Assembly (NCBI GenBank): GCA_963784645.1
Contig: CAWARY010000015.1
Location: 434,001-498,000, forward strand
From: JBBRVW01 sp963784645
GTDB taxonomy: Bacteria; Actinomycetota; Actinomycetes; JACCUZ01
Direction of reading: 5' to 3'
Length of the DNA stretch: 64,000 bases
The notes under the pieces: model-generated
Seen by the model: the letters and a program-made list of their open reading frames with translations, nothing else
What the model was told of the DNA's origin: nothing
The model's database searches: none
Program-made: the position numbers and the translations under genes
Shown: positions 1 to 8,326 of the stretch, one piece after another
Numbering within the stretch: position 1 is the stretch's first letter
How the letters are laid out: each line of letters starts with the position of its first letter

Positions 1-1552
1 TCCGCAGCGCGACCTGGCCGTCGCGCCACCAGCCCGGGTCGTCGTCGCCGTCGCCGTCCCAGTCACCGACCAGCGGGGTCGCCGCGGCTCCGCCGGTGCG
101 GCGCATCGCGATGGTGAACCCCGGCGACAGCAGACCCAGCGCCTGCCGCACGTCCCAGCCGTCGACGTACGCCGTGGTGAGCCGGCCGCCCTTGACCCCG
201 ACGACCTTCACGCCGGCCGTACGGGCTTCGGCGCCGCGGGGCGGCACCGAGACGGTGCTGATGCTCGCGAACCCGAGCTTCGACGCGAGCGCCGACCAGC
301 TGACGCCGACGGCCCAGGACCGCTTCTCGGCCGGGTTGCTGGACGCCGCGTCCCACACCGAGTCGTCGACGGCCCGCAGGAACGGTGCCTCGACCCCCCA
401 GACGTAGCGCTCGTCCTCGGTGTGGCCGCCCATCGACGACGAGTAGAAGGCGTCGATCAGGGTGCCGGCGGTGTCCGCCACGACCTGCCCGGACGTGGCG
501 TCGACGGCCGACTTCCAGGCCAGCCCCCACCGGCCGTCCGGACCCTCGGTCTCCTTCTTCCATCCTGTCCAGTTCTGGTCGGTCGGGGTGGGCATGAGGA
601 TCCGCCCGGCCCGCTTGGTGGCGAAGGTGCGGGCCGCGATCGCCTGCGCCTGCAGGGCCGCTGCCGGGAACGACGCCGGCACCTCGGCGATACCCCACAG
701 GTACTTGTCCATGGCGCCGCCGTCGTCGGTGCTGTCGATGCGCTGCACGGCGTCGAGGGCGGTGCCGTCGACGGTGAAGCTGGTCCAGTCCCACCGCACC
801 CAGCGCTCGAGGTAGATCGAGGAGCCGCGCCAGGTCGTGAGGTGCGCGACGTTGCCGGACTCCCGCAGGACGAGGGGTGCCTGAGCCGAGCCGCCCTTCC
901 AGAGCTGCTTGCGCGGCGTGACGCCGAGGTCCCAGAGCACGAACCGCGCGGGCGTCGCGTCGTCGAGCCGCAGCTGCCACCGCGCGCCCTGCGGCTGGGT
1001 CGGGGGGCAGGGCGGGCCGGCGGGCGTCGCGGCCGGTGCCGGATCCGTCGAGGTGGGTGTCGGGGCGGCGGGGTCGGTCACTGCCGGTGACGACGTCGGG
1101 GTCGGCGCCCCGGCGACCACGCAGCCGTCGACGGACCACGCGAGCGCGCCCTGCACGGCCTCGACGTCGACCCGGTAGCCGTTGTCGAGCAGCCGGACCT
1201 TCAACGACGTCGGCATCGGCGCGGGCACGACCTGGGTGCCCGCGTAGTAGCGGGTGAGGATCTGGCCGGCCGAGCAGCCGAGCCGGGCGGCACCCTCGGC
1301 GCCGTACTGGCTCATGCCGAGACCGTGCCCCCAGCCGCCGCCGCGGAAGACCACGTTCCCGCGCGCGTCGGCTGGCGCGAGGGGAGCACCGCCGGACTCG
1401 GGGCACTCGGCCGCGCGGGCCGCGCCGGCCGGTGCGAGCCCGACCCCCGTCCCCACCAGGGCCACGGCCAGCAGCAGCCGTCCGAGGCCTCGGACGGCGG
1501 CTCGGCGGAGGCATGGCGGGCGGGGCGGGTGGGGCAGGTGGGACTCGGGCAC
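1..1552 (-). CDS. Secreted SpoIID/LytB-domain protein (3' end cut by window edge)
   Basis: The reading frame enters from the left edge, so the C-terminus is missing (about 517 codons visible). A GTG at 1552 gives an N-terminus with basic residues, a hydrophobic stretch and an Ala-rich cleavage region near residue 47: a signal peptide, so the protein is probably secreted. Family hallmarks are GGGWGHGLGMSQYGAEG at about 71-87, KYLWGIAEVPASFPAAALQA near 280 and TLIDAFYSSSMGGHTEDE near 360. SpoIID-type proteins are lytic transglycosylases acting on peptidoglycan, and actinobacterial members occur in species that do not make endospores. The visible end carries GDWDGDGDDDPGWWRDG, resembling an FG-GAP/VCBS-type repeat, so extra C-terminal repeats are likely. 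A Thr/Pro/Ala linker lies around residues 145-165. The family call is firm; the exact substrate is not shown. Confidence 0.85.
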   Translation of the reverse strand, partial: MPESHLPHPPRPPCLRRAAVRGLGRLLLAVALVGTGVGLAPAGAARAAECPESGGAPLAPADARGNVVFRGGGWGHGLGMSQYGAEGAARLGCSAGQILTRYYAGTQVVPAPMPTSLKVRLLDNGYRVDVEAVQGALAWSVDGCVVAGAPTPTSSPAVTDPAAPTPTSTDPAPAATPAGPPCPPTQPQGARWQLRLDDATPARFVLWDLGVTPRKQLWKGGSAQAPLVLRESGNVAHLTTWRGSSIYLERWVRWDWTSFTVDGTALDAVQRIDSTDDGGAMDKYLWGIAEVPASFPAAALQAQAIAARTFATKRAGRILMPTPTDQNWTGWKKETEGPDGRWGLAWKSAVDATSGQVVADTAGTLIDAFYSSSMGGHTEDERYVWGVEAPFLRAVDDSVWDAASSNPAEKRSWAVGVSWSALASKLGFASISTVSVPPRGAEARTAGVKVVGVKGGRLTTAYVDGWDVRQALGLLSPGFTIAMRRTGGAAATPLVGDWDGDGDDDPGWWRDGQVALR

Positions 1553-1628
1553 CGGTCCACGATAGGTGGCCGGGCGGCGCCCGGGACCCGTTCCGGGCGA
1601 TTCGTCACCTTCCGGACCCCCCGAGCGG

Positions 1629-1679
1629 TGATCCACAGTGGATCCGTTGGAAGAAGTCCAGCGGATCCACTGTGGATCA
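1629..1679. repeat. 51-bp palindromic repeat, copy 1
   Basis: Arms of 23 bases pair with one G:T-type mismatch around a 5-base loop (AGAAG). The left arm begins TGATCCACAGTGGATCCG and the right arm ends CACTGTGGATCA. It lies between the divergent SpoIID and glycosyltransferase genes. Three further copies of exactly the same length lie at 34210, 54897 and 55440. This is the most perfect hairpin of the four. Confidence 0.85.
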
Positions 1680-1718
1680 CGGAACGGGCGGGGGGTCAGG
1701 GGTGGCTCGCACGGCAAC

Positions 1719-1724
1719 TACGCT
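1719..1724 (+). promoter_or_regulatory. Candidate -10 box (TACGCT), near-leaderless start
   Basis: TACGCT lies 8 bases before the ATG at 1733. There is no Shine-Dalgarno sequence between them, so the glycosyltransferase mRNA could start at or next to its start codon. No convincing -35 box is visible. Confidence 0.35.
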
Positions 1725-1732
1725 GGCCCGCG

Positions 1733-2863
1733 ATGCGCCTCCTCTTCTTCGGCACCTACGACGCCGCGGCGCACCCCCGGGTCGCGATCCTGCGCGACGG
1801 GCTGGCCGGGCACGGCGCGACCGTGCGCGAGTGCAACGCTCCCCTCGGGCTGTCGACCGCGGCGCGGGTCTCGATGCTCCGGCGCCCGTGGACCCTGCCC
1901 CGGCTCCTCGTGCGGCTCGCGTGGTGCTGGGCGATGCTGGTGGCCCGGTCGGCCCGGTACCGGCGCGACGGCGGCTGGCCGGACGTCGTGGTGGTCGGCT
2001 ACCTCGGGCACTTCGACGTGCTGCTGGCCCGCCGGCTGTTCCCGCACGTGCCGGTCGTCCTCGACCACCTCATCGGCGCGAGCGACACCGCCGCCGACCG
2101 CGGGGTGAGCACCGGTCTGCGCCCGCGGCTGCTGCGCCGGCTGGACGAGACGGCGCTGGGCAGCGCCGACGTCGTGGTCGTCGACACCGCGGAGCACCTG
2201 GCGGCGCTGCCGGAGCGGCACCGCGGCCGCGCCCTCGTGGTGCCGGTCGGGGCGCCCGCGAGCTGGTTCGCCGCCGCCGACCACCTCACCGACCGGACCG
2301 CGGTCGGGCAGCCGTTGCGCGTCGTGTTCTTCGGGCTGTTCACCCCGCTCCAGGGCGCACCGGTGATCGGTGCCGCACTTGCGGCGCTGGCCGACGACGA
2401 CCTCGAGGTCACCATGGTCGGCACCGGGCAGGACCACGACGAGACCCGGTCCCTGGCTGCCGCGAACCGCCGGGTGACGTGGGTCGACTGGGTGGCGCCG
2501 GACCAGCTGCCGGCGCTCGTCGCGCGGCACGACGTCTGCCTCGGCATCTTCGGCACCGGCGCGAAGGCGCTGCGTGTCGTCCCCAACAAGGTCTTCCAGG
2601 GTGCCGCCGCCGGCTGCGCCCTGGTCACGTCGGCGACCGGGCCGCAGCGCCGGCTGCTCGGCGACGCCGCCGTCCTCGTCCCTGCCGGCGACGCGGCCGC
2701 GCTCGCCGCGGCCCTGCGCGACCTGGCCGCCGACCGTTCACGGCTGCACGCCGCGCGCGCGGCCAGCTCCGAGCTGGCCCGCACCACCTTCACACCCGCG
2801 GCCGTGACGACGCCGCTCGTTGACCGCCTGCACGCAGTCGTACCCCGGAGGCTCCCGACATGA
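1733..2863 (+). CDS. GT-B type glycosyltransferase (glycosyltransferase family 1/4-like)
   Basis: A 376-residue protein starting MRLLFFGTYDAAAHPR. The N-terminal half resembles an acceptor-binding Rossmann domain. The second half begins near residue 198 (VVFFGLFTPLQGAPV) and carries the nucleotide-sugar-binding region VVPNKVFQGAAAGCALVTS near 282, where a Lys and a Gly-rich turn are typical of GT-B enzymes. It probably transfers a sugar to a lipid-linked or surface acceptor at the cytoplasmic membrane; donor and acceptor cannot be read from sequence. It overlaps the following methyltransferase by ATGA, so the two are co-translated. The frame is open well upstream, but the ATG at 1733 is the start that fits the family N-terminus and the upstream -10 box. 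Confidence 0.8.
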   Translation: MRLLFFGTYDAAAHPRVAILRDGLAGHGATVRECNAPLGLSTAARVSMLRRPWTLPRLLVRLAWCWAMLVARSARYRRDGGWPDVVVVGYLGHFDVLLARRLFPHVPVVLDHLIGASDTAADRGVSTGLRPRLLRRLDETALGSADVVVVDTAEHLAALPERHRGRALVVPVGAPASWFAAADHLTDRTAVGQPLRVVFFGLFTPLQGAPVIGAALAALADDDLEVTMVGTGQDHDETRSLAAANRRVTWVDWVAPDQLPALVARHDVCLGIFGTGAKALRVVPNKVFQGAAAGCALVTSATGPQRRLLGDAAVLVPAGDAAALAAALRDLAADRSRLHAARAASSELARTTFTPAAVTTPLVDRLHAVVPRRLPT

Positions 2864-3627
2864 CCGCACGTGACGACAGCGTCCTGCCGCCGCTGAGCCC
2901 CAACGGCTGGCTGCGGTGGGAAGTAGTCAGCCGGCTGCTTCCCCCTGCCACGGGTCGCCGGCTCGAGGTGCTCGAGGTGGGCTGCGGGCAGGGCGGCTTC
3001 GCCGCGCGGCTCGCGCAGCGCTTCGACTACGTGGGCGTCGAGCCGGACGCGACCTCGTGCACGGTCGCGCAGCAGCGGCTGGCCGCGGTCGGGAGCGGCG
3101 AGGTCCGCCACGGCGACCTGTCCGCCGTGAAGCCGGACGAGACCTTCGACCTGGTGGTCGCCTTCGAGGTGATCGAGCACATCGAGGACGACGCCGGCGC
3201 GCTGGCCGGGTGGGCCGAGCACCTGCGTCCCGGCGGCTGGCTGCTGCTGTCGACGCCGGCCTGGCAGAAGCGCTACGGCGCCGCGGACGAGATGGTGGGT
3301 CACTTCCGCCGCTACGACCCGCCGGTGCTGCGCGACCGCCTGGCGGCCGCCGGGCTCACCGACGTCGAGCTGGTGCACTTCGGTGCGCCGCTGGGCTACC
3401 TCCTGGAGGCCGGCCGCAACTACGCGGGCCGCAAGAAGCTGGCCGCGGGCGCCACCGCCACGTCGATGGCGGAGCGCTCGGACGCCAGTGGCCGCACCCT
3501 GCAGCCCTCGACGTCGTGGACCGCGACCGCGGCCCGGCTGGGGACACTGCCGTTCCGCGCCGTTCAGCGGGCCTTCCCCGGCACCGGTCCCGGGCTGGTG
3601 GCGCGCGGCCGGAAGCCGACGGCATGA
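2860..3627 (+). CDS. Class I SAM-dependent methyltransferase
   Basis: A 255-residue protein with the SAM-binding motif I LEVLEVGCGQGGFAARLA at about 36-52, an acidic residue ending strand 2 (GVEPDA), and FDLVVAFEVIEHIEDD near 95-110. This is the Methyltransf_11/12/23 layout with the post-motif block LRPGGWLLLSTPAW. The HFRRYDPPVLRDRLAAAGL segment is common in methyltransferases encoded beside glycosyltransferases. It overlaps its neighbours by four bases on each side (ATGA at 2860 and 3624), so it sits in a tight three-gene operon. It may methylate a sugar or lipid intermediate made with the upstream glycosyltransferase; this is inference from context only. Confidence 0.82.
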   Translation: MTARDDSVLPPLSPNGWLRWEVVSRLLPPATGRRLEVLEVGCGQGGFAARLAQRFDYVGVEPDATSCTVAQQRLAAVGSGEVRHGDLSAVKPDETFDLVVAFEVIEHIEDDAGALAGWAEHLRPGGWLLLSTPAWQKRYGAADEMVGHFRRYDPPVLRDRLAAAGLTDVELVHFGAPLGYLLEAGRNYAGRKKLAAGATATSMAERSDASGRTLQPSTSWTATAARLGTLPFRAVQRAFPGTGPGLVARGRKPTA

Positions 3628-4931
3628 GCAGCGCACCCGAGGCGGACCGGGACGCCTACGTCGCTGACCTCGCCGACCTGATCACGGCGTCACCGTCGTC
3701 GTTCCACGCCGTCGCGGAGGTGTCCCGGCGGCTCGACGCGGCCGGCTTCGCACGTCTCGACGAGACCGAGCCGTGGCGCGACAGCGCGTCGGTGCGATCT
3801 CGGTACGTCGTGCGCGACGGGTCGGTCGTCGCCTGGGTGGTGCCGGCAGGTGCCGGTCCCACCACGCCGTACCGCGTGGTGGGAGCGCACACCGACTCCC
3901 CCGGCTTCATGCTCAAGCCGCGACCGGGCGGCGCCGCGCACGGCTGGCTGCAGGCGGGGGTCGAGGTCTACGGCGGACCGTTGCTCAACTCGTGGCTGGA
4001 CCGCGAGCTCGAGCTCGCCGGCCGGCTCGTCACGCACGACGGCGCCGAGCACCTGGTGCGCACCGGGCCGTTCCTGCGCATCCCGCAGCTCGCGATCCAC
4101 CTCGACCGGCAGGTCGGCGACGGCCTGGTGCTCGACCCGCAGCGGCACCTGCTGCCGGTGTACGGCGCCGTCGGACGTGACCGGCCGGCCGACCGCGGCG
4201 ACCTCGTCGGGCACCTCGCCGGGCTCGCGGGTCTGGCGGTCGCCGACGTCGCGGGCTGGGAGCTCGTGACCGCCGACACCGCACCGCCCGCACGGTTCGG
4301 GCTCGACGGCGAGCTGTTCGCCGCCGGCCGGATGGACAACCTCACGTCGGTGCATGCCGGCGTCCACGCCCTGCTCGCCGCCGCGGGCACCGAGTCCGAC
4401 CACGTGCTGGTCCTCGCGGCGTTCGACCACGAGGAGGTCGGCTCGGCCTCCCGGTCCGGTGCCTCGGGGCCGCTCCTCGCCGACGTCCTGACCCGCATCG
4501 GCAGCGGCCTGGGCGCCGACGGCGACCAGCGCCTGCGCGCCCTCGCGGGCTCCTGGTGCGTGTCGTCGGACGCCGGGCACGCGGTGCACCCCAACTACCC
4601 GGAGCGGCACGACACCGGCAACCGCCCGGTGCCCGGCGGCGGTCCGCTGCTCAAGATCAACGCGAAGCAGCGCTACGCCACGGACGCCCACGGCCGCGCC
4701 CTGTGGGCCCGGGCCTGCGCCCGGGCGGGGGTGGACTTCCAGGAGTTCGTGTCGAGCAACGCGGTGCCGTGCGGCTCGACCATCGGCCCGCTCACCGCGA
4801 CCCGTCTCGGCCTCCGGGTCGTCGACGTCGGGGCGCCACTGCTCTCGATGCACTCGGCCCGCGAGCTCGGCCACGTCGACGACCTCGCCGGCCTCGGCGC
4901 GGCGCTCACCGCGTTCTACCGCGGGGCCTGA
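3624..4931 (+). CDS. M18 family (aspartyl-type) aminopeptidase
   Basis: A 435-residue protein, the usual size for M18 peptidases, which are cytosolic dinuclear-zinc enzymes removing N-terminal, often acidic, residues from peptides. Metal-site blocks in the expected order are GAHTDSPGFMLKPRP (about 86-100), FDHEEVGSASRSGA (about 267-280, with the catalytic Glu pair), SSDAGHAVHPNYPERHD (about 313-329) and LLSMHSARELGHVDD near the C-terminus (about 408-422). It starts with an ATG overlapping the methyltransferase stop (ATGA). Its presence in a glycosyltransferase/methyltransferase operon has no obvious functional logic, so the co-transcription may be incidental. Confidence 0.95.
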   Translation: MSSAPEADRDAYVADLADLITASPSSFHAVAEVSRRLDAAGFARLDETEPWRDSASVRSRYVVRDGSVVAWVVPAGAGPTTPYRVVGAHTDSPGFMLKPRPGGAAHGWLQAGVEVYGGPLLNSWLDRELELAGRLVTHDGAEHLVRTGPFLRIPQLAIHLDRQVGDGLVLDPQRHLLPVYGAVGRDRPADRGDLVGHLAGLAGLAVADVAGWELVTADTAPPARFGLDGELFAAGRMDNLTSVHAGVHALLAAAGTESDHVLVLAAFDHEEVGSASRSGASGPLLADVLTRIGSGLGADGDQRLRALAGSWCVSSDAGHAVHPNYPERHDTGNRPVPGGGPLLKINAKQRYATDAHGRALWARACARAGVDFQEFVSSNAVPCGSTIGPLTATRLGLRVVDVGAPLLSMHSARELGHVDDLAGLGAALTAFYRGA

Positions 4932-4948
4932 CTGTCGTACGCACCGCC

Positions 4949-4954
4949 TAGGGT
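4949..4954 (+). promoter_or_regulatory. Candidate -10 box (TAGGGT), near-leaderless start
   Basis: TAGGGT lies 7 bases before the ATG at 4962, in the 30-bp gap between the aminopeptidase stop and the transporter. The gap has no Shine-Dalgarno sequence, which fits an independent, leaderless transcript for the MFS gene. Confidence 0.4.
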
Positions 4955-4961
4955 CTCCGAC

Positions 4962-6596
4962 ATGCCCTCAGCAGCCAGCAGGTGGCGCGGGAACCCGTGG
5001 GCGATCCTCATCACCCTGTCGCTGGGGTTCTTCATGACCCTGCTCGACCTGACGATCGTCAACATCGCCATCCCCAGCATGATCACCGCCCTCGACGCCT
5101 CGCTCGACGAGATCCTCTGGGTGGTCAACGCCTACGTCCTGGTGCTGGCCGTGCTGCTCATCACCGCAGGCCGGCTGGGCGACCTGCGCGGCCAGCGCAA
5201 CCTGTTCGTCGCCGGAGTCGTCGTGTTCACCCTGGCCAGCCTGGCTTGCGGGCTGGCGCCGAACCCGACGCTGCTGATCGCCTTCCGTGCCCTGCAGGGC
5301 GTTGGCGCGGCCATGCTGATGCCGCAGACCATGGCCATCATCATCGCCACCTTCCCGGCAGATCGACGTGGCACTGCCCTGGGCATCTGGGGAGCCGTCG
5401 CCGGTCTGGCCACCGTGGCCGGCCCGACGCTGGGTGGCGTCCTGGTGACCTACGCCAGCTGGCGGTGGATCTTCATCGTCAACGTGCCGATCGGGCTGGT
5501 CGTGCTGGTGATGACGTTCGCGTTCCTCCCGGACACCCGGATCGAGCGCCGGCACAAGCTCGACCTGGTGGGCGTGGCCATCGCCACCGCCGGCCTGTTC
5601 TGCCTGACGTTCGCCCTCATCGAGGGCCAGCGCTACTCGTGGAACGGCGCGATCATCGCCCTGTTCGTGGCGGCAGCCGTCCTCACCGTGGCCTTCCTGC
5701 TCCAGCAGCGCAGCCGGCAGGACGCGGAGCCGCTGGTGCCGTTCTCGCTGTTCCACAACCGCAACTTCACGGTGATCAACATCGTCGCGTCGCTGGTCTC
5801 CGTCGCGATCCTCGGCTTCTTCCTGCCGGTCACCATCTACCTCCAGTCCGTGCTGGGCTACTCGGCTATCAAGGCGGGTCTCGTCCTGGCGCCGATGTCG
5901 CTGATCGCCCTGCTGCTCGCGCCCATCGCCGGGAAGATGTCCGACCGGATCGGCGGCAAGTACATCCTGATGACCGGGCTGGCGCTGTTCGGTCTCGGCG
6001 CCGGCGTCCTGGCCGCGCAGACGAGCACGGACTCGCACTGGCCGGCCTTCATGCCCGCTATCGCCGTCATGGGTCTGGGCATGGGTGGGATCTGGGCGCC
6101 GATGGCGACCGAGGCGATGCGCGGCGTGCCGATGATGCTCGCCGGCGCGGCCGCCGGGGTGAACAACACGTTGCGCCAGGTCGGCTCGGTCGTCGGCAGC
6201 GCGGCGGTCGGCGCGGTGCTGCAGAACCAGCTCGCGAGCACGTTGCGCGACGAAGCCATCCAGCGGTCGGCCGCGCTGCCCGCCGACGTGCGGAGCCGCT
6301 TCGTCGAGGGCTTCGCGGCCAGCGCCAAGGGTGGGATCGAGGTCGGACCGCGCCACCCGACGGTCTCGAGCGGCGTCCCCGCGGAGGTCGCGGCGAGGCT
6401 CCAGCAGGTCGGGCAGGCGGTCTTCCAGCACGGCTACGTCCGGGCCCTGCACCCGACGCTGGTCCTGCCGGTCGCGGCGGCACTCGTCGCTGCTGCCCTG
6501 TGCCTGCTCGCGACCCGGCACACCACCAGCCCGCAGGCCGGGAGCGCCGCCGGGGCACCGACCGCCGAAGGCGCTCCGACCGCGGCTCCGGGTTGA
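4962..6596 (+). CDS. MFS transporter, DHA2 (EmrB/QacA) drug-efflux family
   Basis: A 544-residue polytopic membrane protein with about 14 hydrophobic segments, the DHA2 layout. Motifs include the TM1 sequence DLTIVNIAIPSM, the loop 2-3 motif A GRLGDLRGQRN (about 67-77) and the antiporter motif C around GLATVAGPTLGGVLVTY (about 148-164). Members are proton-coupled exporters of cationic or lipophilic compounds. A second motif-A-like loop, GKMSDRIGGKY, lies near residue 325. The C-terminal tail is Ala/Gly/Pro-rich (AGSAAGAPTAEGAPTAAPG) and probably cytosolic. No TetR- or MarR-type regulator is adjacent, so control and substrate remain unknown. It converges on the CmoM-like gene with only 7 bases between stops. 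Confidence 0.92.
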   Translation: MPSAASRWRGNPWAILITLSLGFFMTLLDLTIVNIAIPSMITALDASLDEILWVVNAYVLVLAVLLITAGRLGDLRGQRNLFVAGVVVFTLASLACGLAPNPTLLIAFRALQGVGAAMLMPQTMAIIIATFPADRRGTALGIWGAVAGLATVAGPTLGGVLVTYASWRWIFIVNVPIGLVVLVMTFAFLPDTRIERRHKLDLVGVAIATAGLFCLTFALIEGQRYSWNGAIIALFVAAAVLTVAFLLQQRSRQDAEPLVPFSLFHNRNFTVINIVASLVSVAILGFFLPVTIYLQSVLGYSAIKAGLVLAPMSLIALLLAPIAGKMSDRIGGKYILMTGLALFGLGAGVLAAQTSTDSHWPAFMPAIAVMGLGMGGIWAPMATEAMRGVPMMLAGAAAGVNNTLRQVGSVVGSAAVGAVLQNQLASTLRDEAIQRSAALPADVRSRFVEGFAASAKGGIEVGPRHPTVSSGVPAEVAARLQQVGQAVFQHGYVRALHPTLVLPVAAALVAAALCLLATRHTTSPQAGSAAGAPTAEGAPTAAPG

Positions 6597-6603
6597 CCGG
6601 TCG

Positions 6604-7398
6604 TCAGCCCGGGCTCTTGCGCCCCAGCAGGTGGAAGACGCGGCTGAGCTGGCGGTAGGGGTCGCGTCCGCTCGCCTCCAGCTCGACGGCGGCCATCGCC
6701 GCCACCTGCTCCGCGTCGCCGGGGTCCAGCTCGGCGCCGCCGAACTCGAGCAGGTCGACGAACAGCCACACGCCGTACCAGCGCAGCGGCTCGACGCCGC
6801 CGATGCGCATCAGCGCGCTGAGCTCCTCCACCGTGTCGGCGCGGCCGGGCACGCCCAGCACCCCGACCTCGGTCCGGGAGTCGAAAGCCGCCAGGGCGTC
6901 GTCCCACCGACGTTCCAGGGCGGGCCGCACCGCCATCGCGTGGGCGTTGGCCGTCATGACCGAGACGACACCGCCGTCCGCTGCGCACCGGCACAGCTGC
7001 TCGACCAACGGCTCCGGCCGCTCGAGGTAGCCGAGCACGCCGTGGCACAGCACGGCGTCGAAGCGTCGGCCCCCCACAGCCTCGTCGGCGTCCGCACCGT
7101 CGGCCTGCAGGAGCGTCACCCGTTGCCGGACCTCGTCGGGTAGCCGCTGGAGCCGCAGTCGGGCCTTCTCCAGCATCGCCTGTGACGGGTCGAGCACGGC
7201 GACCTCGTAGCCGGCCCGGGCCAGCGGGAACGACTGATGGCCTGCACCGCCGCCGACGTCGAGAACCGTGGCCGGTGGCTCGGGCAGGTGCTCCAGCAGC
7301 TGCCGGTGCATCACGTAGGTGCGCACCCGCCCCTTGACCGAGGCGTACGCCTCGTCGGCGAACGCGTCGGCCAGCCCGGCCCACGTGTCATCGCCCAC
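6604..7398 (-). CDS. CmoM-like SAM-dependent methyltransferase
   Basis: A 264-residue protein read from a GTG at 7398. The N-terminus WAGLADAFADEAYASVKGR and the SAM motif VLDVGGGAGHQSFPLA (45-60) match the CmoM (formerly SmtA) layout. So do SVMTANAHAMAVRP and a terminal GVWLFVDLLEFG block, resembling the YNAHG and GVRVFHDYL regions of E. coli CmoM, and the length is nearly identical to that protein (about 261). CmoM methylates 5-carboxymethoxyuridine at tRNA position 34 in gamma-proteobacteria. Whether this actinobacterial protein acts on tRNA is unproven, so the safe call is a CmoM-like methyltransferase. It lies alone on the minus strand, divergent from the VOC gene with a 74-bp gap. The GTG has only a weak upstream ribosome-binding sequence. 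Confidence 0.75.
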   Translation of the reverse strand: MGDDTWAGLADAFADEAYASVKGRVRTYVMHRQLLEHLPEPPATVLDVGGGAGHQSFPLARAGYEVAVLDPSQAMLEKARLRLQRLPDEVRQRVTLLQADGADADEAVGGRRFDAVLCHGVLGYLERPEPLVEQLCRCAADGGVVSVMTANAHAMAVRPALERRWDDALAAFDSRTEVGVLGVPGRADTVEELSALMRIGGVEPLRWYGVWLFVDLLEFGGAELDPGDAEQVAAMAAVELEASGRDPYRQLSRVFHLLGRKSPG

Positions 7399-7472
7399 CC
7401 GAGCACGGTACAAGGGGCAAGCTCGACCCCTGCGTCGTGGACACGGTCCCCGTCGCTGCGCGAGGGTGAGCC

Positions 7473-7856
7473 ATGCGCTCACGGATGACCGGCATGTGGT
7501 GGGGCACGTCGATCGAGGCACCGGACCCCGGCGCCCTCGCGAGGTTCTACTCCGACCTGCTCGGCTGGCCCATCGGCCACGAGGAGCCGGGGACGGCGAT
7601 CCTCGCCGCCCCGGAGGGCTCCGTCTACGTCGTCTTCCAGCAGGCCGACGGCTACCGGGCACCCGTCTGGCCGCCGGTCGACGGCGAGCAGCGCCCGATG
7701 ATGCACTTCGACTTCCAGGTCGGCGACCTCGACTCGGCGGTCGAGGACGCGGTGGCGCTCGGCGCGACCGTGGCCGACCACCAGCCGCAGGAGAACGTGC
7801 GCGTCCTGCGCGACCCCGCCGGCCACCCGTTCTGCCTCTGCCGCGACGACGGCTGA
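7473..7856 (+). CDS. VOC (glyoxalase/bleomycin-resistance-like) family protein
   Basis: A 127-residue protein with one vicinal-oxygen-chelate module made of two beta-alpha-beta-beta-beta units: MWWGTSIEAPDPGALARFYS opens the first and MMHFDFQVGDLDSAVEDAV the second. It ends NVRVLRDPAGHPFCLCRDD, the usual DPxGxxFxL strand. Proteins of this size are dimeric and include lyases, thiol transferases and binding proteins; the substrate cannot be predicted. The metal-ligand positions typical of true glyoxalase I are not clearly conserved, so it is not called glyoxalase I. The downstream YciI gene follows after 53 bases on the same strand. Confidence 0.82.
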   Translation: MRSRMTGMWWGTSIEAPDPGALARFYSDLLGWPIGHEEPGTAILAAPEGSVYVVFQQADGYRAPVWPPVDGEQRPMMHFDFQVGDLDSAVEDAVALGATVADHQPQENVRVLRDPAGHPFCLCRDDG

Positions 7857-7909
7857 CCACTCGGCGCAGGCCTACCGGAGGTGGGCCCGCGCAGCCCAGG
7901 GAGGACTCC

Positions 7910-8308
7910 TTGCCACTCGATCCGCACCTGCCCGACCCGCACCGGCCCGACTCGTTCGACGTCTACACCGTGGTGGTGCTGCGGCGGCCGATCGGCGCGC
8001 CGGAGCTGTCGGAGGCGGAGCTCGACGAGCTCCAGGTGCGCCACCTCGCCTATCGCGCCGAGCTGAACCGGCGGGGCGTGGTCGTCGTGAACGGTCCGTT
8101 CGACGACCAGACCGACCCGTCCTACCGCGGGATGTCGATCTTCGCCTGTGACCCGGCCGAGGCGGCGCGGCTGTCGGACGGCGACCCCTCCGTCCTCGCG
8201 GGTCGGCTCGCCTACGACGTCATGGAGTGGTGGGTCGGCGGCGGCTCGCTGGCCTTCCCGCTCGCCGACCGCCCGGTCGGCGAGCGGCGTTCGATGCCCG
8301 ACGGCTGA
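7910..8308 (+). CDS. YciI family protein
   Basis: A 132-residue protein with the YCII ferredoxin-like fold: FDVYTVVVLRRP opens the first strand, then the helix LDELQVRHLAYRAELNRRG and VVNGPFDDQTDPSYRGMSIFAC. The family consists of small dimeric proteins with a His-Asp pair (here HLAY and DDQTD); some are dehalogenase- or muconolactone-isomerase-like, but most have no known role. A TTG at 7910 is chosen because GGGAGGA lies immediately upstream with a 5-base spacer, the best ribosome-binding site in this region, and the downstream sequence matches the family start. It converges on the DUF222-HNH gene. Confidence 0.75.
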   Translation: MPLDPHLPDPHRPDSFDVYTVVVLRRPIGAPELSEAELDELQVRHLAYRAELNRRGVVVVNGPFDDQTDPSYRGMSIFACDPAEAARLSDGDPSVLAGRLAYDVMEWWVGGGSLAFPLADRPVGERRSMPDG

Positions 8309-8326
8309 CGACCGGAGGTGCCCAGA

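Noticed and set aside
1325..1732. In-frame N-terminal extension of the glycosyltransferase
   Set aside because: It runs through the 51-bp repeat and antisense to the SpoIID gene; the family N-terminus starts at MRLLFFG (1733).
4962..6596. Assigning the MFS gene to a specific antibiotic resistance
   Set aside because: DHA2 motifs do not reveal the substrate, and there is no adjacent regulator or biosynthetic cluster.
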